64,000 nucleotides of DNA from the NCBI GenBank assembly GCA_036510225.1, contig DATCEH010000032.1:16525-80524 (forward strand), in the 5' to 3' direction. This DNA comes from Palsa-513 sp036510225 (GTDB lineage: Bacteria > Actinomycetota > Thermoleophilia > Solirubrobacterales > Solirubrobacteraceae). Of this stretch, positions 1 through 8,857 are shown piece after piece. Within the stretch, counting starts at the first letter, position 1, and the number at the start of each line of letters is the position of its first letter. The notes under the pieces were generated by a model that ran no database searches, was not told the DNA's origin, and saw only the letters and a list, made by a program, of their open reading frames with translations. The translations under genes were made by a program, and so were the position numbers.

Positions 1-771
1 GCGGAGAGTGCTGCCTGACCGCCCGGGCCCGGGCGGTGATCCTCGACGTCTGCGGGAGATCCAAGCGTCAAGTGGGAGCACGGCCCCAGCGCGGGCGAGT
101 CCCGCCCGCGTGAGGGGGTCGACGAGCCCCAGGGCGACGACCTCCACGCGGCCGAGCGCCTCGATCGTCTCGCGGTTGGACTGCTCGACCACGCCCGGCG
201 GGTGCGGCCAGGGTGTGAGAACGACACCGCGGACGTCGAGCCCCGCGCTCCGGGCGGCCTCGAGCGTGAGCAGCGTGTGGTTGATCGTGCCCAGTCCCGG
301 CCGGGCGGCGATCACGACGGGGAGGCCGAGCGCACGGGCGAACGCGCGGACATCCCAGCCTGGGGCGAGCGGCACGAGCAGGCCGCCGACGCCCTCGACG
401 ACGACGGCGTCGGCGCCGGCGTCGGCGCCGGCACGGATCGCGGTGACGCGGGCGACGATTGCCGGAACGTCGATCTCCTGTCCGGCGAGTGTCGCCGCGA
501 GGTGGGGGGAGACGGCCGGCCCGAAGCGGATCGGGGCTACCTCGTCGGGGTCCATCCCGGCGCAGCCGGCCAGCAGCTCGTGGTCGCCGAGCACGCCGGG
601 GACGGCGTCGTCGAGGCCGGTGAGGACCGGCTTGTGGGCCGCGACCCGCAAACCGCGGGCAACGAGGCCCGCGACGATCGCCGACGCGAGCACGGTCTTG
701 CCGACCCCGGTGTCCGTGCCTGTGACGAGGCAGCCGCGAACCGATACCGGGACGCCCGACACCGGATGCAT
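1..771 (-). CDS. bioD: dethiobiotin synthetase BioD, 3' end outside the window
   Basis: Third gene of the biotin operon. BioD makes the ureido ring of dethiobiotin from 7,8-diaminopelargonate, CO2 and ATP in the cytoplasm. The ATG is at 769-771, 4 bases after the bioF stop. The protein begins MHPVSGVPVSV and has the P-loop GTDTGVGKT at about residues 18-26, HKPVLTG near 47, and the EGVGGLLVPL strand typical of BioD. Family members are about 220-240 residues; this frame is still open at the window edge after 257 codons. The last ~30 codons are an Arg/Gly/Pro-rich stretch crossing a perfect 20-bp palindrome (18-37). Either the protein has an unusual tail or the true stop lies just beyond the edge. 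Function is firm; the C-terminus is unseen. Confidence 0.88.
   Translation of the reverse strand, partial: MHPVSGVPVSVRGCLVTGTDTGVGKTVLASAIVAGLVARGLRVAAHKPVLTGLDDAVPGVLGDHELLAGCAGMDPDEVAPIRFGPAVSPHLAATLAGQEIDVPAIVARVTAIRAGADAGADAVVVEGVGGLLVPLAPGWDVRAFARALGLPVVIAARPGLGTINHTLLTLEAARSAGLDVRGVVLTPWPHPPGVVEQSNRETIEALGRVEVVALGLVDPLTRAGLARAGAVLPLDAWISRRRRGSPPGPGRSGSTLR
18..37. repeat. perfect 20-bp GC palindrome near the bioD 3' end
   Basis: ACCGCCCGGGCCCGGGCGGT reads the same on both strands. It lies inside the open frame that continues from bioD, where homologous proteins should already have ended. It could be a hairpin-type terminator without a T-tract or a protein-binding site. Nothing in the window distinguishes these. 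Confidence 0.4.
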
Positions 772-775
772 GACC

Positions 776-2107
776 TCAGGCGGCGTGGGGGACGACGTCG
801 GACTCGACGTCGAAGAGCTGCGGGCTCGGCGGCGTGTGACCTTGGCGTGACGCCGGCGCGGCGTAGTCTCGCGGCCGGGGGGCGTACGAGGCGGCTCGGG
901 GCTCGCGGGCCGGCCGGCGCACCGGGGTCGGCACGGGGGCCTGGAACTCGACATCGAGCTCGCGGGCCGAGAGGGCGATCGCCTCGGCCGCGCGGGCGAG
1001 CTCGCTCGCGGTGTGGGAGGCCATCACCGCGAGGCGCAGCCGCGAGCTGCCGGGCGCGACCGTCGGCGGGCGGATCGCCTGGGCGAAGACGCCGCGGATG
1101 AGGACGCGCTCGCAGAGCTCCATCGCCAGCCGGGCGTCGCCGACGACGAGGGGAATGATCTGTGTCCGTGAGACCGGCGCGGGAATGCCGGCGCGGCCGA
1201 GCTGGTCGCGGAGGTGATCCCCGGCGGCCTGGAGCTTGTCGACCCGGCCGGGCTGCTCGCACAGGAGCTCGAGCGCGGCGAGCGCGCCGGCGACGGCCGG
1301 CGGCGGCGGGGCGGTCGAGAAGATCAACGACCGGGCGGTGTTCGTCAGGTACCTGGCCATTCCCGGGTCGCAGCAGACGTAGGCGCCGTACGAGCCGAGC
1401 GCCTTGCCGAGCGTACCGACCACGACGTCGACCTCGGCCTCGAGGCCGGCCTCGGCGACCGCGCCGCGACCGCCAGGGCCGATCGCCCCGACGGCGTGGG
1501 CTTCGTCGACGACGACGCGGACGTCATACCGGTGGGCGAGCTCGACGAGCTCGGCCAGGGGAGCGACGTCGCCGTCCATCGAGAAGACCGAGTCGGTCAC
1601 GATCAGGGCGCCGCGGCCGTCGGCCTGACGCAGGCCCCACGCGAGGTGGTCGAGGTCGCAGTGCTCGTAGACGAAGGTCTCCGCCTGGGCCAGGCGGCAC
1701 CCGTCGATGATCGAGGCGTGGTTGAGTTTGTCGGAGAAGACGACCTCGTCACGACCGGCGAGCGCGCCGATCACGCCGAGGTTGGCGAGGTAGCCCGACC
1801 CGAACAGCAGGCAGCTCCGGCTCCCCTTGAAGTCGGCGAGGCGCTCCTCGAGCCGGCGGTGGATCGTCATCGTCCCGGAGACGAGGCGCGACGCCCCGGC
1901 ACCGACTCCCCACCGCATCGCGGCGTCGGCGGCGGCTTCGCGGACGCGGGGGTGATCGGCGAGGCCGAGGTAGTTGTTCGAGCAGAGCAGCAGGACCGGG
2001 CGTCCGTCGAGCAGCACGCGCGGACCCTGCGGGCCGCTGACCATGCGCATCCGCCGGTAGAGCCCGCGGTCGCGGAGGTCCTCGAGTCGATCGTCGATAT
2101 CGCTCAA
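776..2107 (-). CDS. bioF: 8-amino-7-oxononanoate synthase BioF with a C-terminal extension
   Basis: PLP-dependent alpha-oxoamine synthase condensing pimeloyl-ACP/CoA with L-alanine to 8-amino-7-oxononanoate (KAPA). Visible family marks are CSNNYLGLA (about 42-50), SGYLAN (104-109), the PLP-contacting DEAHAVG (201-207) and the Schiff-base lysine in GTLGKALGSYG (K235). The catalytic part ends near residue 390, the usual family length. About 50 further residues follow, rich in Pro, Arg and Ala (PVPTPVRRPAREPR onward), and look disordered. The start lies 18 bases after the bioB stop and the stop 4 bases before bioD, so the three genes should be co-transcribed. KBL (2-amino-3-ketobutyrate ligase) is a close relative; the biotin operon context favours BioF. 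Confidence 0.93.
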   Translation of the reverse strand: MSDIDDRLEDLRDRGLYRRMRMVSGPQGPRVLLDGRPVLLLCSNNYLGLADHPRVREAAADAAMRWGVGAGASRLVSGTMTIHRRLEERLADFKGSRSCLLFGSGYLANLGVIGALAGRDEVVFSDKLNHASIIDGCRLAQAETFVYEHCDLDHLAWGLRQADGRGALIVTDSVFSMDGDVAPLAELVELAHRYDVRVVVDEAHAVGAIGPGGRGAVAEAGLEAEVDVVVGTLGKALGSYGAYVCCDPGMARYLTNTARSLIFSTAPPPPAVAGALAALELLCEQPGRVDKLQAAGDHLRDQLGRAGIPAPVSRTQIIPLVVGDARLAMELCERVLIRGVFAQAIRPPTVAPGSSRLRLAVMASHTASELARAAEAIALSARELDVEFQAPVPTPVRRPAREPRAASYAPRPRDYAAPASRQGHTPPSPQLFDVESDVVPHAA

Positions 2108-2125
2108 GTGACCCGTCCAGTCCGG

Positions 2126-3265
2126 TCAGTCGGCCGCGGGAATCCGCTCGGGATGGGCCCGAACGGGCCGCTTCGCGCGGAAGCGAAGCTGGGTCGACGG
2201 GTCCCAGAGACGGACGTCGAGGTCGGGCGCGCCGCCGCCGAGGAAGTCCTCGACCAGATCCGGTGTCTCCCCGTCGAGCCAGCCGCTGCGATTGTCGGGC
2301 CGTGGGTTCGAGCCGTTGTCGGGCTGGCGTCCGACGTTCAGCCCGTGCTCCTCGAATCGCGCCCGGTCGGCCTCGGGCGTCGCGCCGAGCGTCGTCAGGA
2401 AGTTGCCCATCATCACGCCGTTGATCCCCGCCCGGACGGCCAGCGCCTGGAGTTCGCCGAGGTTCTCGACACGCCCGCCGCACAGGCGGAAGAGGGCTTC
2501 GGGGAGGATCAGCCGGAAGATCGCGATCCATTTGACCGCTTCCCACGGATCCATGTACTCGCGGTCGCCGAACTTCGTTCCCGGCCGGGGGTTGAGCATG
2601 TTGATCGGCACGCTGGTCGGGTTGATCGCCGACAGCTCGAAGGCCATCTCGACGCGCTGGGCGCGGGTCTCGCCGAGGTTGAGGATGCCGCCGACGCAGG
2701 TCTCGAGCCCGGCTTCCCGGACGGCTTCGATCGTCCGCAGGCGCCCCTCGTAGCGAACGGTCGTCGAGACCTCGTCGTAGTAGCTCTCGGCCGTCTCGAC
2801 GTTGTGGTGGACACGCTGGATTCCGGCGTCCTTGAGAGCCCGGGCGCGGGCGGGCGACGTGTGTCCGATCGAGGCGCACCGCTTCAGGTTGGTGTGCTCG
2901 GCGACGAGCCGGGCTCCGGCGAGGACCTGCTCGAAATCGCGCTTGGACAGGCCCTGGCCCTGGGTGACCATGCAGAAGCGGTGGGCGCCGGCGGCCTCGG
3001 CGGCGCGGGCGTGCTCGAGGATCTGCTCGGGGTCCATCATCGCGTGGAGCGGCGTCTCGGCGTCGGCGTAGCGGGATTGCGCGCAGAAGCCGCAGTCCTC
3101 GGCGCAGCCGCCGGACTTGGCGTTGACGAGTGAGCACATGTCGGTCGCGTCGCCGAACCGTTCGGTCCGGGCGAGCCACGCCCGCTCGATCAGCGCCTCG
3201 ATCTCGCCGTGGTCGTCGATTTCGCCCAGGCGAAGCGCTTCCTCAGGTGTGATCAGAGGCGGCAT
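2126..3265 (-). CDS. bioB: biotin synthase BioB
   Basis: Radical-SAM enzyme inserting sulfur into dethiobiotin, the last step of biotin synthesis. The radical-SAM cluster ligands are in GGCAEDCGFCAQS: C54, C58 and C61. The family motifs YNVETAESYY-like HHNVETAESYYDE, GGILNLGET, INMLNPRPGT and MGNFLTT are present. The product of 379 residues is slightly longer than the usual 320-350 because of a tail of about 40 residues. It is the first gene of bioB-bioF-bioD. There is no Shine-Dalgarno sequence before the ATG, and a TACGCT -10-like box sits 11 bases upstream, so the message may be nearly leaderless. A second cluster ligand set (C..C..) expected in BioB lies within LCGG and CVGG contexts. Confidence 0.95.
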   Translation of the reverse strand: MPPLITPEEALRLGEIDDHGEIEALIERAWLARTERFGDATDMCSLVNAKSGGCAEDCGFCAQSRYADAETPLHAMMDPEQILEHARAAEAAGAHRFCMVTQGQGLSKRDFEQVLAGARLVAEHTNLKRCASIGHTSPARARALKDAGIQRVHHNVETAESYYDEVSTTVRYEGRLRTIEAVREAGLETCVGGILNLGETRAQRVEMAFELSAINPTSVPINMLNPRPGTKFGDREYMDPWEAVKWIAIFRLILPEALFRLCGGRVENLGELQALAVRAGINGVMMGNFLTTLGATPEADRARFEEHGLNVGRQPDNGSNPRPDNRSGWLDGETPDLVEDFLGGGAPDLDVRLWDPSTQLRFRAKRPVRAHPERIPAAD

Positions 3266-3276
3266 CGGTCAAGCGC

Positions 3277-3305
3277 AGCGTAGGCCGTCCGTCGGACGGC
3301 ATGGA
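3277..3305 (-). promoter_or_regulatory. candidate bioB promoter with an inverted repeat in its spacer
   Basis: Reading leftwards towards bioB, a -10-like TACGCT (complement of 3277-3282) lies 11 bases before the start codon. A 7-bp inverted repeat GCCGTCC-n3-GGACGGC (3284-3300) fills the spacer upstream of it, where a repressor would block RNA polymerase. The -35 region (TCCATG) is weak. This is a position-based inference; it does not match an operator I recognise. Confidence 0.35.
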
Positions 3306-3390
3306 TCCGGACGTTTTGCTGGCCCTTTCACACGACTCTCCAGCCGGCGGGGGGGGCCACCGGACCGGCGGCCTGCCGGGCGCTCTGCGG

Positions 3391-3609
3391 TCAGTCGTCG
3401 GTGAGCACGACGAGCACCTGGCCCTCGCGGACGGCCTCGCCCACGCGGCAGGCGATCTCCGCGACCCGGCCGGGTTGCTCGGCCTCGACGGGCATCTCCA
3501 TCTTCATCGATTCGAGCACGGCGACGGTGTCGCCCTCGTCGACGTGGTCGCCGACGGCGCATTCGATGCTCCATACGGTCCCGGTGATGTGGGCCACGAC
3601 GTCGGACAC
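3391..3609 (-). CDS. free-standing biotin/lipoyl attachment domain protein
   Basis: A 72-residue single-domain protein of the biotinyl/lipoyl fold. The attachment motif ESMKMEMP is present, with the modified lysine at about position 36, and the two flanking glycines of the hammerhead (VGDHVDEGD and VGEAVREGQ) are conserved. GTG start at 3607-3609 is supported by AAAGGAGG five bases upstream. Known relatives carry biotin for acyl-CoA or oxaloacetate carboxylases, but none of those subunits is in the window. It lies just upstream of bioB in the same direction, separated by 125 bases, which fits a link to biotin use. Which carboxylase it serves cannot be told. Confidence 0.85.
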   Translation of the reverse strand: MSDVVAHITGTVWSIECAVGDHVDEGDTVAVLESMKMEMPVEAEQPGRVAEIACRVGEAVREGQVLVVLTDD

Positions 3610-3656
3610 TGCCGCCTCCTTTGAACGCGAACCGGCGACAATAGCCGCCGCCGCAG

Positions 3657-4334
3657 ATGTCACCACCGACGATTGTGATCCTGACCGCCCGCAACGAGGC
3701 CGACAGCCTGGCCGCGACGCTGGACGCCCTGAGCCGGGCGTTTCCAGGGTCGGTGGTCGTCGTGGGCGACGACGGGTCGGAGGACGAGACGGCGACGCTG
3801 GCACGGGCGGCCGGCGCCGAGGTTCGCAGCGCGGGCGCGAACATCGGCAAGGGCGGGACGGCGACGCTCGCGGCGCGGCGTGCGCTCGAGCTGGGCGGGT
3901 CGGAGACGGTCTACGTGCTGTGCGACGGGGACCTCCGTGAGAGCGCGCTGCGCCTGGACGCGCTCGTCCGGGCGGTCCGCGAGGGCGGCGCGGACCTGGC
4001 CGTCGCGGCGTTCGCCCAGCGGGCGGGTGGGGGCTTCGGCCTGGCGGTCGGCTTTGCCGGGTGGGCGATCCGCCGGAGGACGGGCCTCGAGACGGCAGCG
4101 CCGATCTCGGGTCAGCGGGCCCTGTCGGGGAGGGCGCTGGCGAGCGTCCTGCCGTTCGCGGCGCGCTTCGGGATGGAGATCGGCATGACGATCGACGCGG
4201 TCCGGGCCGGCCTCGAGGTGGTCGAGGTCGAGCTCGATCTCCGCCACCGGGCGACCGGCCGGGACTGGCGGGGGTTCGCCCACCGGGCGCGTCAGCTCGG
4301 CGACTTCGTGCGGGTCTACCTGTCGAGGCGCTGA
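3657..4334 (+). CDS. family 2 glycosyltransferase
   Basis: A 225-residue GT-A fold protein with the nucleotide-sugar binding core: TARNEADSLAATLDAL near the N-terminus, VVGDDGSEDET (about 36-46) and the metal-binding CDGDLRES (about 88-95). The C-terminal part has MEIGMTIDA and a basic segment (LRHRATGRDWRGFAHR) as in dolichyl-phosphate-sugar type transferases. No transmembrane segment is evident beyond a hydrophobic stretch near 125-135, so it is probably peripheral. It is divergent from the biotin carrier gene, with 47 bases between the starts. Donor and acceptor cannot be inferred. Confidence 0.75.
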   Translation: MSPPTIVILTARNEADSLAATLDALSRAFPGSVVVVGDDGSEDETATLARAAGAEVRSAGANIGKGGTATLAARRALELGGSETVYVLCDGDLRESALRLDALVRAVREGGADLAVAAFAQRAGGGFGLAVGFAGWAIRRRTGLETAAPISGQRALSGRALASVLPFAARFGMEIGMTIDAVRAGLEVVEVELDLRHRATGRDWRGFAHRARQLGDFVRVYLSRR

Positions 4335-4370
4335 CGTCCACGGTTTCGCACGTTTCGCTCGGCCGGCTGC

Positions 4371-4750
4371 ACGTCGGGTGCGGGTGCGGGTGCGGGTGCG
4401 GATGTCGGGCGGGGGCGGGTGCCGGTCGGGCGCGGGGGCGCGGGGGCGTGGGATGTGATCGACCGGGGTCCTCCCGGGGGGTGGAGGCGGATGGTGAGAC
4501 CTTCGTCGCGAAAGTAGTTGACTGAGTCATGAGTCAGTCAACTTCTTTCGTTGGAGAGTCCGCTTCTCCACGACCCGGTCCCCCGCAGAGCGCCCGCCCG
4601 CCTCTGACCTCCCGAAGCCCGGCCCGAATGGTCCTCGACTGCATGCTCGCCGCGCCCCTCGCCCGCGTGAGCATCACCGTCACCGCCGCGGAATGTCACC
4701 CGAAACGGGGACCTGACCCGAAGGACCAGCGAAATCGGCGATGTCCGACA
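4371..4750 (+). repeat. interspersed hairpin-centred repeat, copy A
   Basis: Non-coding repeat between convergent genes (glycosyltransferase and ABC exporter ends). In order it contains a G-rich block with GGGTGC iterations, the segment GACCTTCGTCGCG, a core inverted repeat at 4511-4548, a short second hairpin (GGAG..CTCC), then a block ending in ACGGGGACCTGACCC-GAAGGACCAGCGAAATCG. The same blocks in the same order occur at 33.9 kb (+) and 59.8 kb (minus). Copy A differs from the other cores by an extra tandem TGAGTCA in the loop. Boundaries are approximate. The rest of the gap to 4833 is unremarkable. Confidence 0.85.
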
Positions 4751-4833
4751 AGCGCGGTGGCTCGCCGAGCGTCTGGGCGGCGCGCGGATCACCCTCACGA
4801 CGTCCGGCCCGGGCGCCCGTGTGATCGGCCGTC

Positions 4834-6780
4834 TCAGCCGGGCGTCGGCGCGTAGCCGCGGGCCTGGAGTGCGAACAGCTCGGCGTAGGTCCCGGCTGCG
4901 GCGATCAGCTCGGGGTGTGAGCCGACCTCGATCACGCGGCCGGCCTCGAGCACGACGATGCGATCGGCGATCCGGGCGGTCGAGAGGCGGTGGGAGACGA
5001 GCAGCGTGACGGCGCCCGAGCGGGAGCGGGCACCGCGGACGGCTTTCGCGAAGCGCGCGTAGAGGGCGGCCTCGCTGACGGGATCGAGGCTGGCGGTCGG
5101 CTCGTCGAGGATCACGAGGAGGGGGTCTGGGCGCATCAGGCCGCGGGCGAGGGCGAGGCGCTGCCACAGACCGCCGGAGAGCTCGTGCCCGCCGGTGAAG
5201 CGGTTGCCGACCCGGGTCGCGAGGCCGTCGGGGAGCCCTTCGGGCAGGCGCGCGGCGCCGGCGGCGTCGAGCGCCGCGCGGATCGCGGCCTCGTCGGCGA
5301 CCCGGGGGAGGTCGCCGACGCCGACGCTCTCGCCGGCGCGGAGCATGAACCGCTCGTAGTCCTGGAGGGTCGCGGCGATCCGCCGGCGCCAGGCGGCAGG
5401 ATCGAGCTCGGCGAGCGGGATCCCGTCGATCAGGACGCGTCCGGTGGTGGGCGGGTACATCCCGGAGAGGAGCTTGACGAGGGTGCTCTTGCCGGCGCCG
5501 TTCTCGCCGACCAGGGCGACGACGCTCCCGGCCGGCAGCTGCAGATCGACATCGGCGAGCACGCTTGCTCCCCGGCTGGGGTAGCGGAAGCCGATTTCCT
5601 GGAGCGCGATCCCGTCGTGCAGGCGGCTGGGGACATCGCCGCGCCGGCGTGGCTCGGCCGGCGGTGGTCCGACCGGGGACGGCGGTGGTCCGGCGGGGGA
5701 CGGCGGTGGTCCGACCGACGTAAGCGGTGCCTCGGTCGGGTGCGTGGTCGGTCGGGACTGGGCGTAGTCCTCGAGCCAGAGCAGGTGTTGGGCGGTGCGC
5801 AGGGCGGTGGCGAAGTTGCCGGCGGTGCTGGTCGAGCGGGAGATCTGGGTCTGGGCGCGGCGCAGCAGGCTGACCGACATCACGACCTGTCCGGGCGACT
5901 GCTCGCCGTGAGCGGCCCGGAGGACGAGGATCACGATCGCGCCGACGAAGCCGATCGCGAAGCCGATCCAGCCGGCGGCCTCCCAGGCGGCGCTGCGACG
6001 GGCGATCGCAAGCGAGCGATGGCGGGTCCGCTCGGTGAGCTCGGCGTGACGGTCGGCGAGCGCGCCGGTGAGGCCGTAGGTACGCAGCTCGCGCGCGGAG
6101 GCGGCGGTCGTCGCGAGCGTGAAGAGCTCCTCGACGAGGCGACGGTCCTCGGCCAGCTCGTCGTCTCCAAGCGCCTGGATCCTCGCGGCGCGGCGGTTGG
6201 CAAAGGCGGGGAGGACGGCGAAGGCGGGGACGACGAGGATCGGGAGGTAGACGGTCGCGAGGAGGACGACGACGCCGACCGAGCGGATCGCCGAGCCCCA
6301 CAGCGAGAAGAGCTGGTTGGGCGCGGCCGCGAGCATGCGGCGGTTGTCGCGCAGCGGCTCGACGTGGACGAGCATGTCCGGGCGCTCGAGATGCTCGATG
6401 CCGGGCACCGACGCGGTGAGCCGTCCGATGCGGAGACCGAGCGTCAGATTCGAGCGGTCGGTGAGCTCGCTGCCGAGCATCGCCGCCAGGACGGTGGAGA
6501 GCCAGCCGATCGTGAAGAGGACGGCGATCAGCCCGGCGCCGAGGGCGACCCGTCGCGTCTGGTGGTGGAGGGCGCCGTCGACCAGCATGCGGTAGCCGAG
6601 CGAGTAGCAGGTGATCGCGAGACCGCCGACCGTGCTCAGGGCGAGGGCGCCCCAGGCGAGGCGGGGAGCCGCCCGGAAGCCGGTCCCGACGAGCGGGCCG
6701 GAGAGCCGGCGCAGGCGCCGGGCCCGCTCGCGGGGGCCGCCGGGGCCCAGGACGGCGAGGGAGTCGGTCAGCTCAGTCAC
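4834..6780 (-). CDS. ABC exporter, fused membrane and ATPase domains (second of a pair)
   Basis: Half-transporter of 648 residues: an N-terminal membrane domain of about 320 residues followed by an ATPase. The ATPase shows Walker A GENGAGKST, signature LSGGLWQRLALARG, Walker B LLVILDEPTASLD and H-loop LLVSHR. Between the domains is a proline-rich linker with 7-residue repeats (VGPPPSP, AGPPPSP, VGPPPAE; DNA 5660-5719, 21-bp unit). The GTG start overlaps the end of the upstream ABC gene by 8 bases, so the two are probably translated together and form a heterodimer. Sequence type resembles ABC exporters of lipids, peptides or drugs; the substrate is not deducible. No peptidase C39 domain is present. 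Confidence 0.85.
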   Translation of the reverse strand: MTELTDSLAVLGPGGPRERARRLRRLSGPLVGTGFRAAPRLAWGALALSTVGGLAITCYSLGYRMLVDGALHHQTRRVALGAGLIAVLFTIGWLSTVLAAMLGSELTDRSNLTLGLRIGRLTASVPGIEHLERPDMLVHVEPLRDNRRMLAAAPNQLFSLWGSAIRSVGVVVLLATVYLPILVVPAFAVLPAFANRRAARIQALGDDELAEDRRLVEELFTLATTAASARELRTYGLTGALADRHAELTERTRHRSLAIARRSAAWEAAGWIGFAIGFVGAIVILVLRAAHGEQSPGQVVMSVSLLRRAQTQISRSTSTAGNFATALRTAQHLLWLEDYAQSRPTTHPTEAPLTSVGPPPSPAGPPPSPVGPPPAEPRRRGDVPSRLHDGIALQEIGFRYPSRGASVLADVDLQLPAGSVVALVGENGAGKSTLVKLLSGMYPPTTGRVLIDGIPLAELDPAAWRRRIAATLQDYERFMLRAGESVGVGDLPRVADEAAIRAALDAAGAARLPEGLPDGLATRVGNRFTGGHELSGGLWQRLALARGLMRPDPLLVILDEPTASLDPVSEAALYARFAKAVRGARSRSGAVTLLVSHRLSTARIADRIVVLEAGRVIEVGSHPELIAAAGTYAELFALQARGYAPTPG

Positions 6781-8842
6781 GGGCTGTGGGTGCGAAGCGC
6801 TCGGATTGGATCGTGAACATCTCGGCGTAGGTGCCGCCGGCCGCGAGCAGGGCGTCGTGGTCGCCGAGCTCGGTGACCACGCCGCCTGAGAGCACGGCGA
6901 TCCGATCGGCCCGGCGGACGGTCGAGAAGCGGTGGGAGATCACGATGCTCGTCGTGCCGGCCGTGATCTCGAGGAACCGGTCGTAGAAGGCGGCCTCGCT
7001 GCGGACGTCGAGCTGGGAGGTCGGCTCGTCCAGTACGAGGACACGGGCGCCGCACTCGACGGCGTACAGCGCCCGGGCGAGGACGATCCTCTGCCACTGG
7101 CCGCCGGAGAGCTCGTGACCGCCGGCGTAGCGGGGCGAGAGAACCGTCTCCCACCCGCCCGGCAGCCCGGCGATCAGGTCGCTCGCGCCGGCCCGGTCGG
7201 CGGCCCGGGCGAGCGCGGTGTCGTCGATCGGGCGCTCGCCGAGGGCGAGAGCGACGTTCTCGGCGGCGGTGAATGGGAAACGGGTCGAGTCCTGGTAGAC
7301 GACGGCGACCTGCTGCTGCCAGCGGCCGACGTCGAGCCGGGTCAACGGGGTCCCGTCGATCAGGATCCGCCCGGCGGTCGGCCGGCGCAGTCCGGCGAGC
7401 AGCGAGACGAGCGTCGTCTTGCCGGCGCCGTTGAGGCCGACCAGGCCGAGCGAGCTGCCGCTCGGGAGCTCGAGGTCGACGCCGGCGAGGGCCTGGGTGC
7501 CCGACGGGTAGCGCAGCGCGACTGCGTCGAAGCGGATCGACCGCCGCGGCAGCCCGCCGGCCGAGGAGCCGGCAGGTGTCGACGGCTGATTCCCGGACGG
7601 CGTGCCACCCGCCTGGGGCGTGGTCGGAACTGGCGTGCTGGTCGCCTGGGGCGTGGTCGGAACTGGCGTGCTGCCCGCCTGGGGCGTGGTCGGAACTGGT
7701 GCGCTGCTCGCCCGGGGTGCGGTTGGATCGGCCGTGGGCGGCGCGAGGTCGGCGAGCAGGCGGTCGACGTCCGGCAGGGCGGAGAGCATCTGCTCGACCT
7801 GGATGTCGGCGAGCGAGATGCTGCCGACGTTGAGGCTGACCGGGAGCATCGGGAGGACGGTGGCGATCGTGCGCAGGCTGACCGCGTGGTGGAGTGCGGC
7901 GTGACCCAGGGTCCCGGCGGCGAGCGCGTAGGCCGCGAGCACGCCGACGCTCATCCAGGCGACCTTCAGGCTGAGGCGGTGGAGCTCGCGCCAGGACGGG
8001 GCCATCCCCTCGGTCCACTCCTCGGCGTGGCGGTCGGCGAGCCAGTCGCCGAGCCCGAAGATGCGCACCTCCTGGGCGGCCGGGCGGCGCGAGAGCAGGC
8101 CGAGCAGGTACCAACTGCGGCGCAGCGCGGGTCCGGCCTTGCGGATCATCCCGGCGCGCCCGGCGATCAGGCTGCGCAACGGCCGGCGGATCGTCGCCCA
8201 CGCGATCAGCAGGGCGAGCCCGAGCCACCAGCGGAAGGTGGCGATCACGAGACACGCGAAGATCCCGGAGAGCTGGTCGCCGAGCAGCGAGAGGACCGCC
8301 ATCGGGGCCCGGGCCGGTCCCTGGCCGGTGAGCTCGCCGCGGGCCGAGGCGAGCCGGTCGAGAACCTCGGGATCCTCGAGATGGTCGATCTCCGCGGGTG
8401 TCCCGACGGCGCGGACGAGCCGGGTCTGGAGGACCGCGGACATCCGGTCTGCGACGGCGGTCGTGAGCAGGTCCTCGACCGGGCCGCGGAGCAGGGACAG
8501 GGCATAGGCGGCGCCGCCGAGCAACAGGCCCCAGACGAGCCGATGGCCGGCGTGCGACCCGATCCCTGAGGTCACCGCCGCCGGGATCAGGCCGATCGCC
8601 CGACCGAGCAGGACGAGCGCGAGGATCGGGAGGATGCCCTCGGCCAGGACGAAGCCGATCGCGGCGGCGAACAGACCGGGGCTGGCGCCGGCGAACAGGC
8701 GAAGGGCCCGCAGACGCCGCGACGCGCGGATCCTCGCACGGGGGCTCCACTTCCCTGGTGGGTGCGGTCGACTGGTGAGCGGGCTCATATCTTGGGAGAG
8801 GGTACGAGCGCCGGTGCCGGACGGAAAGGCCTGAGCCGTCAT
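6773..8842 (-). CDS. ABC exporter, fused membrane and ATPase domains (first of a pair)
   Basis: A 689-residue half-transporter. Several hydrophobic segments occupy residues about 45-320 (for example LFAAAIGFVLAEGILPILALVLLG). The ATPase has Walker A GLNGAGKTT, signature LSGGQWQRIVLARAL, Walker B VLVLDEPTSQLD and switch IVISHRFSTV. The linker holds three 11-residue repeats (PVPTTPQAGST type), encoded by three 33-bp tandem units at 7611-7709. Its partner gene overlaps its 3' end, and both have intact catalytic motifs, so both ATP sites could be active. An alternative start is the ATG at 8788 (MSPLTSRPHPPG). A LysR gene ends 15 bases upstream on the same strand and may share the transcript. Confidence 0.85.
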   Translation of the reverse strand: MTAQAFPSGTGARTLSQDMSPLTSRPHPPGKWSPRARIRASRRLRALRLFAGASPGLFAAAIGFVLAEGILPILALVLLGRAIGLIPAAVTSGIGSHAGHRLVWGLLLGGAAYALSLLRGPVEDLLTTAVADRMSAVLQTRLVRAVGTPAEIDHLEDPEVLDRLASARGELTGQGPARAPMAVLSLLGDQLSGIFACLVIATFRWWLGLALLIAWATIRRPLRSLIAGRAGMIRKAGPALRRSWYLLGLLSRRPAAQEVRIFGLGDWLADRHAEEWTEGMAPSWRELHRLSLKVAWMSVGVLAAYALAAGTLGHAALHHAVSLRTIATVLPMLPVSLNVGSISLADIQVEQMLSALPDVDRLLADLAPPTADPTAPRASSAPVPTTPQAGSTPVPTTPQATSTPVPTTPQAGGTPSGNQPSTPAGSSAGGLPRRSIRFDAVALRYPSGTQALAGVDLELPSGSSLGLVGLNGAGKTTLVSLLAGLRRPTAGRILIDGTPLTRLDVGRWQQQVAVVYQDSTRFPFTAAENVALALGERPIDDTALARAADRAGASDLIAGLPGGWETVLSPRYAGGHELSGGQWQRIVLARALYAVECGARVLVLDEPTSQLDVRSEAAFYDRFLEITAGTTSIVISHRFSTVRRADRIAVLSGGVVTELGDHDALLAAGGTYAEMFTIQSERFAPTARD

Positions 8843-8857
8843 CGTTCGATGCGTTTT

